From Gnetum montanum (lineage: Eukaryota > Streptophyta > Gnetopsida > Gnetales > Gnetaceae), in the NCBI GenBank assembly GCA_015680685.1, contig MNCI01013584.1, positions 614,454 to 678,453 of the forward strand: a stretch of DNA of 64,000 bases, written 5' to 3'. Of this stretch, positions 59,288 through 64,000 are shown in pieces. A program made the translations under genes and the position numbers. How positions within the stretch are numbered: position 1 is the first letter of the stretch; each line of letters begins with the position of its first letter. Below the pieces are notes generated by a model, which did no database searches, was not told the DNA's origin, and saw only the letters and a list, made by a program, of their open reading frames with translations.

Positions 59288-60726
59288 ATGTCTTCTTCTT
59301 TGAACAAGAGCACTTCACCGCCTAGGGATAACACTAGAGACAATCGGCAGCACTAGCACGTAACCAAGAACTGCTAGTTCCTCAACAGTATCAGGTGGTA
59401 TATACATCACGATGAGTATATACTTGATTTTACTTTTATCCTTCATCAAGATGAACAACTGCATTGGAGAGACTTGCGAAGGTAACATAGTGTTACCCCC
59501 AGACCGGGTAGTCCTTAACATGCTCCTTTGTGCTCTTGCACAGATAGGCATGACAAAATTATACACTGAATATGTTGCAAAAGATTATGACATAAGGGAC
59601 TACCATCCTACAATAGTGCAACATCTAAGGGACTCGTGGTAGGAGAGCCACCATACATCGTTGAAGGACAAAGGCCCCCAAAATGCTTCACCTGTCATAA
59701 GAGAAATTAAAAATGGTGAACCTATCTCAATAGGCTCTCCACTAAACAATGTTCCCCCTCCTAATGATGGTCAAGAGGTGGTGGTTCAGAACCTACACTC
59801 CATGATACACAACCCTGGTTCTGATGGCCACGAACACCAAGTGTTCAACGAGGGAACACAGACACATGAGAAGGGTAAGCATTTTTTTTGTCATCACGAT
59901 CGGGGCAGGGATCACCAAAGAGAAGGTAGGAGACATCGCCATGGAGATGGCTCTCCTTCTTCTCCTTCATCACATCATTCACCCTCTCCTTCCACATCAG
60001 GATGTAGTCACAAAGAGCACAATGGTGAGGATAAGGGTAAGTGAGATGAGAGACCTCAACGAGAGAGTCGAGAGTGAGGATGAGGGCATTCTAGAGAGTC
60101 AAGGCATAGAAGGAAAAGTAGGGAACCACGTAGGCACCATAGACATCATGAGAGAGATGATCATGATGAACCCCTATTAGCAACCTAGAGTATGTTAGAC
60201 ATTATAGAGGCTGTGAGAATACCTACAAGGCACCAAAAATACAGTTGGATCAAGAGACTAGACATGAATAATATCCAATGATTCGAAGGGGGATACAATG
60301 CTAATTCGCAAAATCATTTACAGGCATTCCATGATGCTTGTGACTTGTAGAATATTGAAAATGAGTAGTAGAATTTAAAGTTGTTTCCTAGGACACTCAT
60401 AAAAAAAGTGAAAAGCTGGTACCAGTCCTTAGAACTGGAAACCATTAGGAGGTGAAGTACAATGTTAGAATTGTTCAATGATAAATACCAAACATACTCC
60501 AGAGTGTCCAACTTATGTAAGTAGATCCAAGGATGGAAGTAGGGTAATCACAAACCCTTAAATGCTGCCATGGGCTAATATTATGCATTGCTACATCATT
60601 GTCTAGGCCATGGTTACACACAATGGGATCGACTACGCCACCTCGTAGATGGGCTAAAACATGAAACCAGGAGAACCCTTGGGACATATGCCCTAGGCAG
60701 ATTATCTAAAGTTAGATCCCATGAAG
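59288..60726 (+). pseudogene. gag of element E (decayed, cut by C)
   Basis: ATG 59288 (MSSSLNKSTSPPRDN), then FILHQDEQLHWRDL, a His/Arg/Ser/Glu-rich stretch (59660-60180) and a capsid-like part (KSWYQSLELE, LELFNDKYQTYSRVSNL, HHCLGHGYTQWDRLRHLVDG). The order equals that of D. Frameshifts near 59480 and 59650 and several stops are present. The gene is interrupted at 60726. Confidence 0.65.
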
Positions 60727-60989
60727 TGAAACACCCTAAAATTCCAAGGCATTCTTGCTTCACCAGGCCTTTGCAATCTAGGCAGTGTCATGGCAGTTCT
60801 TCGGGAGAGGGACGCTTTGAGTTCAGGCTGACTAGTTCGGCAAATTTTCTACTCTCGATATAGACAAGCTCTATGGATCATTTTGCCTACCCACCTGAGT
60901 AGTTTATCCAACCGATAGATTGCTCAGAAGTGATGCGTGGAGTTGTCAGCAGTGCTCAGGATGCGCAAAACAGTTCAACAAGTTTTCTA

Positions 60990-61690
60990 AGTCACAAAAT
61001 TTTCTACGCTTCGCTATGCCATGCTATGTAGCATAACAAGCTTTAGAAAAAGATTATAGAATGAAGTGCTATGCTATGTTATGCTACGCGGCGTAGCATA
61101 GCGTAGCAAAAGTTGGACAACCAGTTCCATCGCTCGACTCCAAGTCTTTCGACGATGGCTCCTTCCATAGGAAAATGGCTAACTTCGTGAAAGGTAGGTC
61201 ATGTTTTTCGCTACGCTACGCTACACCACATAGCATAGCACAGAATAGCGACTCTGCAAAAGCAACAAAGGCATCTCAAAGGGTGGGATCAGTAAGTTTG
61301 CAAGGTTCACAGTGAAAAAGGTAAAGTCTATAAATTGTCGACATTTTGCAGGTTGTCGACGTTTTTCTGACTAAGGTCGGCTGTTACGCTACGTTAGGCT
61401 ACATAGCGTGGCATATCGTAGCAAATCTAAAACAAAAATTCAGTGCAGTTCAAAGGTTTCTAGCACATGTTGAAGGACATGATGCAAGTTTTTTGCTTCT
61501 GGTGACTACACTACGCTACGCTACATAGCATAACATGGCATAGCAAGACATTATGCTATGCCAACAACCAACATAGCGTAGCATAGTAAGCAGCTACATC
61601 ACATCTCCTCACATAGCAAGCTGCTACGCTATGCCCACATGCTACGCTATAAAGCATAGCACAGCGTAGTGCATAGCTATGCTACATAAA
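60990..61690 (+). repeat. GCTACGCTA / TAGCGTAGC palindrome field in the LTR of C
   Basis: Dozens of alternating gctacgcta, ctatgctatg and tagcatagcgtagc words, for example cggcgtagcatagcgtagca near 61082. Many adjacent pairs are inverted and could fold. The field sits upstream of the TATA box, like the GCGTATACGC array in B. Confidence 0.8.
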
Positions 61691-61916
61691 TGCATTTCAT
61701 CCGTTTTGACCGTTACTTCATCTAATTGCACCATTGGCACACATTCCAAGCTTTGACAACACAATTACAACATGGCAGGTTGGCAATTACAGCATGGCAG
61801 GCTCGTCCAACAGACATGCACATCCAATGATCATGCATGTCTATGCAGCACAGACAAGTCAAGCTAGACTTAAGGCTCGTGGCATCCAAACCACATCTTT
61901 CGTGTGCCCTTGACCT

Positions 61917-61924
61917 TATAAATA
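61917..61924 (+). promoter_or_regulatory. TATA box of the LTR of C
   Basis: TATAAATA in the context CCTTATAAATAGCCC, a strong plant TATA context, about 630 bases before the LTR end. Confidence 0.55.
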
Positions 61925-62553
61925 GCCCAATAAAAAATGCTCAGAGGATCCTTTTTTGGCTTGGTCGGTTAGCTGGTCTTTTAGCTAGCCAGTGAGAAAA
62001 AAGTTATCATTGTATTCCTGAGCATTGTAAACATCTTGTTTGACATTGTAAACAGTTGAGACTCCCATTTGGAATTTTTCTCTATTCTCTCTTGCTATCT
62101 TCATAGCATTCTACATTGTTGACACTCGAGTCCACATTCGAGTACACAGCTGTCTCACTCTAAACGTCTTGGCTACTCTTGGGATCCTTGTGCCCCTCAG
62201 TGCCACGCAACCAATTGTATTCACATTGACAGAGTGAAGTCACGTTCTTGAAGCGGTGCATTTTTCTAATTGTATTTTACTTTGTTTCTTACTTACCATT
62301 TCATTTTACATCATTTTCTTCCTCTTTTACATTTAAGCATTATTTCATGCTATAAGTCTCGTTTTCAAATTTTCTAGTTGCAAAAGGTTATATTAACACT
62401 GACTAAGTCCTTGTTTGATTGAACAGAGCATTCAAGGCACCCTATTTCCATTCTATCTAGCATGGACCTTCCATAGATTTGGGATTAAGACTATCATGAC
62501 CAATGACCTCTCGGTGTTTTTCAGCGGTTGACGTTTTTGGCCGCAACAATTTT

Positions 62554-62571
62554 CTGGTGCTAGAAGTAGGG
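62554..62571 (+). other. Primer-binding site of element C
   Basis: CTGGTGCTAGAAGTAGGG, five bases inside the LTR end, matching the A and B sites (core GGTGCTAGAAG). Confidence 0.68.
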
Positions 62572-62597
62572 CCTTTTGGTGCCCTTTCCGTGTGTCA

Positions 62598-62906
62598 CGG
62601 TAGTCCTGTAAGCCTTCTACACCCTGATACACATTAGCGTAAATGTGACACCCATCTGTGGTTGTTTATGCATCGTTCAGTTCAGATCGGTCACCTCGAT
62701 AGTTCCTCAAGAACCCTACAGGACATAAAGCCTCCGATCGCCAGTGGACTTTCCTATCTTATGGTAGTCTTGCATGCACTCTGTACCCTATCATGCACTA
62801 GCGTAAACGTGACATCCTTTTGCGGTTGTTATGCATTATGTGGTACAGATCGGTTCCTTTGACTGTTCCTCAAGAACCCTGCAAGACATAAAGCCTTTTT
62901 GATTGC
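62598..62906 (+). repeat. Tandem duplication of about 163 bp in the leader of C
   Basis: Two copies (about 62598-62742 and 62760-62906) share ggtagtc, tagcgtaaa-gtgacatcc, ttcctcaagaaccct and gacataaagcc at a step of 162-163 bases. Confidence 0.78.
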
Positions 62907-63000
62907 TTTCTGATTTCTTTGCTCTTCTCGTTTGCAAAACTATTTAGCTTTCCAATTTCTTTGCTTTTTTCTTGTTTGCAAATAATTTTTAGCTTAACAA

Positions 63001-64000
63001 TGGCTTCCTCGAGCACTATTGGTAACACCTTCAATGTTGAGGTTCCTTTTATGATTCAAGGCATCACAGGCATCAAACAATCATTCGACCCAGTGCTAGA
63101 ACTACATCGATCACTCTGGATCCAAGACCTGAGTCCTGAGGGCTTGGCGCAGCACCATGAGCATTATAATTTCATCTATTCAAAGGTGCAGGTGAACTTG
63201 CCCTTGGATGTGAACGAATTCAAAGATAAACATAGCTTCGAGTTCGCTTACTACGATGGGAAGGAATTTGTTCCCACTCTCGGTGCTTCCATCCTATTGA
63301 CACAAATGATTCAGTGGCATATAGACCAACTGATCTAGTTGGCTAGACTTAGGGAATAACAGGACACAACGTCTAACCATGATGACACCTTCCAGGATAG
63401 ATAGGAGAAACTCGATCCCCAATCTAACTGAGAAGGTCAAACCAACCCCGTTACTGTCCCTCCTACCCAGTCTATCTCGACCCATCCATTGTTTATTGCC
63501 ACTCCCTTCGTTGTGCCTTCGCAACTTGAAATTACATCTATGATCTGTAGCCATGTCAACCCCTTGGTGTATCAACACCCTTTTCCCCTGTTTCACCCAT
63601 TTTTTTGTAGCCACTATTCCTGTGCAAACTATTTAGCACTCTATTCCTGTATCGCATCATACGCTGATCACGGCTACACTTCCACACGTCCATGTCGTAT
63701 CAACTTCACAGTCATACACAACTCCCACCTTCATCCCAGCATTTATGTCTGTCCCACCATTAGCAGTGGGTGTAGCTATATCTACATGGTGGATCCCATT
63801 CATTATTCCCCCTGCTATGCTACCATTGTAGATGTGTCACAACATTCACCAATAGACCCACCAAATCCTGCAAATGGTACAACCTAACGCGGGACTATGG
63901 TCTATCCCGTCGGCTACACAAACAACCTATCCTATAGCCCAACCCATGGTTGCTGCCCTAACAACATAACCTGCGATGTGGTGGACAACGCAGGCAACAC
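63001..64000 (+). pseudogene. gag N-terminus of element C (decayed, runs off the window)
   Basis: ATG 63001 (MASSSTIGNTF). HHEHYNFIYSKVQVNLPLDV and YYDGKEFVPTLGA match QDQYNFICIKIQADL and YRGGREFIPVPYN in B. A stop at 63336 and others follow, then a Pro/Ser/Thr/His-rich linker readable to about 63887, like the linker of B. The capsid domain would lie beyond base 64000. Confidence 0.78.

Larger units (their letters stand above)
58309..60726 (+). mobile_element. Element E: 5' part of an Athila-like retrotransposon, cut by C
   Basis: LTR, primer site and gag of the D type. It begins inside the 3' ORF of G and ends where the LTR of C starts. Its remaining genes would lie beyond the window. Confidence 0.72.
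60727..62548 (+). repeat. Element C 5' LTR
   Basis: About 1822 bp from TGAAACACC to CCGCAACA. The start was chosen by its match with B and the end by the adjoining primer site. TATAAATA is at 61917-61924. The first half is full of short palindromic TACGC/ATAGC words. Confidence 0.7.
60727..64000 (+). mobile_element. Element C: 5' end of a further A/B-type retrotransposon
   Basis: LTR, primer site, leader and gag N-terminus, all on the plus strand, running out of the window. The LTR start (TGAAACACCCTAAAATTC) and the primer site resemble those of A and B. It is inserted in the gag of E. A target duplication cannot be tested because the 3' end is outside. Confidence 0.78.

Overview
The window is plant nuclear DNA made almost entirely of nested, decayed Ty3/gypsy LTR retrotransposons. 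I see no intact host gene, tRNA, rRNA or prokaryotic feature. The density of 15-20 kb elements, deep nesting and heavy C-to-T type decay suggest a land plant with a very large genome. A gymnosperm is my guess, not something the sequence proves.

Layout from left to right. Element A (minus, about 1-36299, its left end outside the window) is a Tat-like giant element. Element B (plus, 14895-33053, 18.16 kb) is inserted in the gag of A, with 1150-bp LTRs and a GAGAG target duplication. A itself sits in the 3' ORF of H (minus, about 36300-40856), an Athila-like element. H is also interrupted, inside its integrase end, by D (plus, 40857-56563, Athila-like). The 3' LTR of D is cut by G (minus, 56564-58308). 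G is cut by E (plus, 58309-60726), and the gag of E is cut by C (plus, 60727 to the window end), which is a relative of A and B. That makes seven elements in two insertion chains: H>A>B and H>D>G>E>C.

The most interesting content is in A and B. Both separate gag-protease from RT-RNase H-integrase by a 5-8 kb block that carries a multi-exon gene on the opposite strand. In B it can be read as eight exons on the minus strand (26138 down to 21506, 3201 nt of coding sequence), with GT-AG junctions that keep the frame at six of seven introns and a TATA box upstream. In A the same gene, with introns at the same places, lies on the plus strand (6796 to about 11870). Its N-terminus looks like an FCP1-like HAD phosphatase domain whose catalytic acidic motifs are gone in both copies. 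A middle region follows, then a coiled coil and a short acidic/proline tail. Antisense introns would survive retrotransposition because the sense genomic RNA does not splice them.

Two repeat systems go with this gene. Each element has its own palindromic word, placed both in its LTR and around the 5' part of the antisense gene (GCGTATACGC in B, a TTCCATGCTA/TAGCATGGAA hairpin in A). A second unit, ending in GGCCTTAAACT or a variant, marks three boundaries in both elements: after gag-pro, before pol and after pol. A, B and C share the LTR start TGAAACACC and a similar primer-binding site. D, G and E share another LTR type rich in GATATC words and a degenerate tRNA-Asp-like primer site. All coding copies carry stops or frameshifts. 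Only the integrase of B reads cleanly from end to end.
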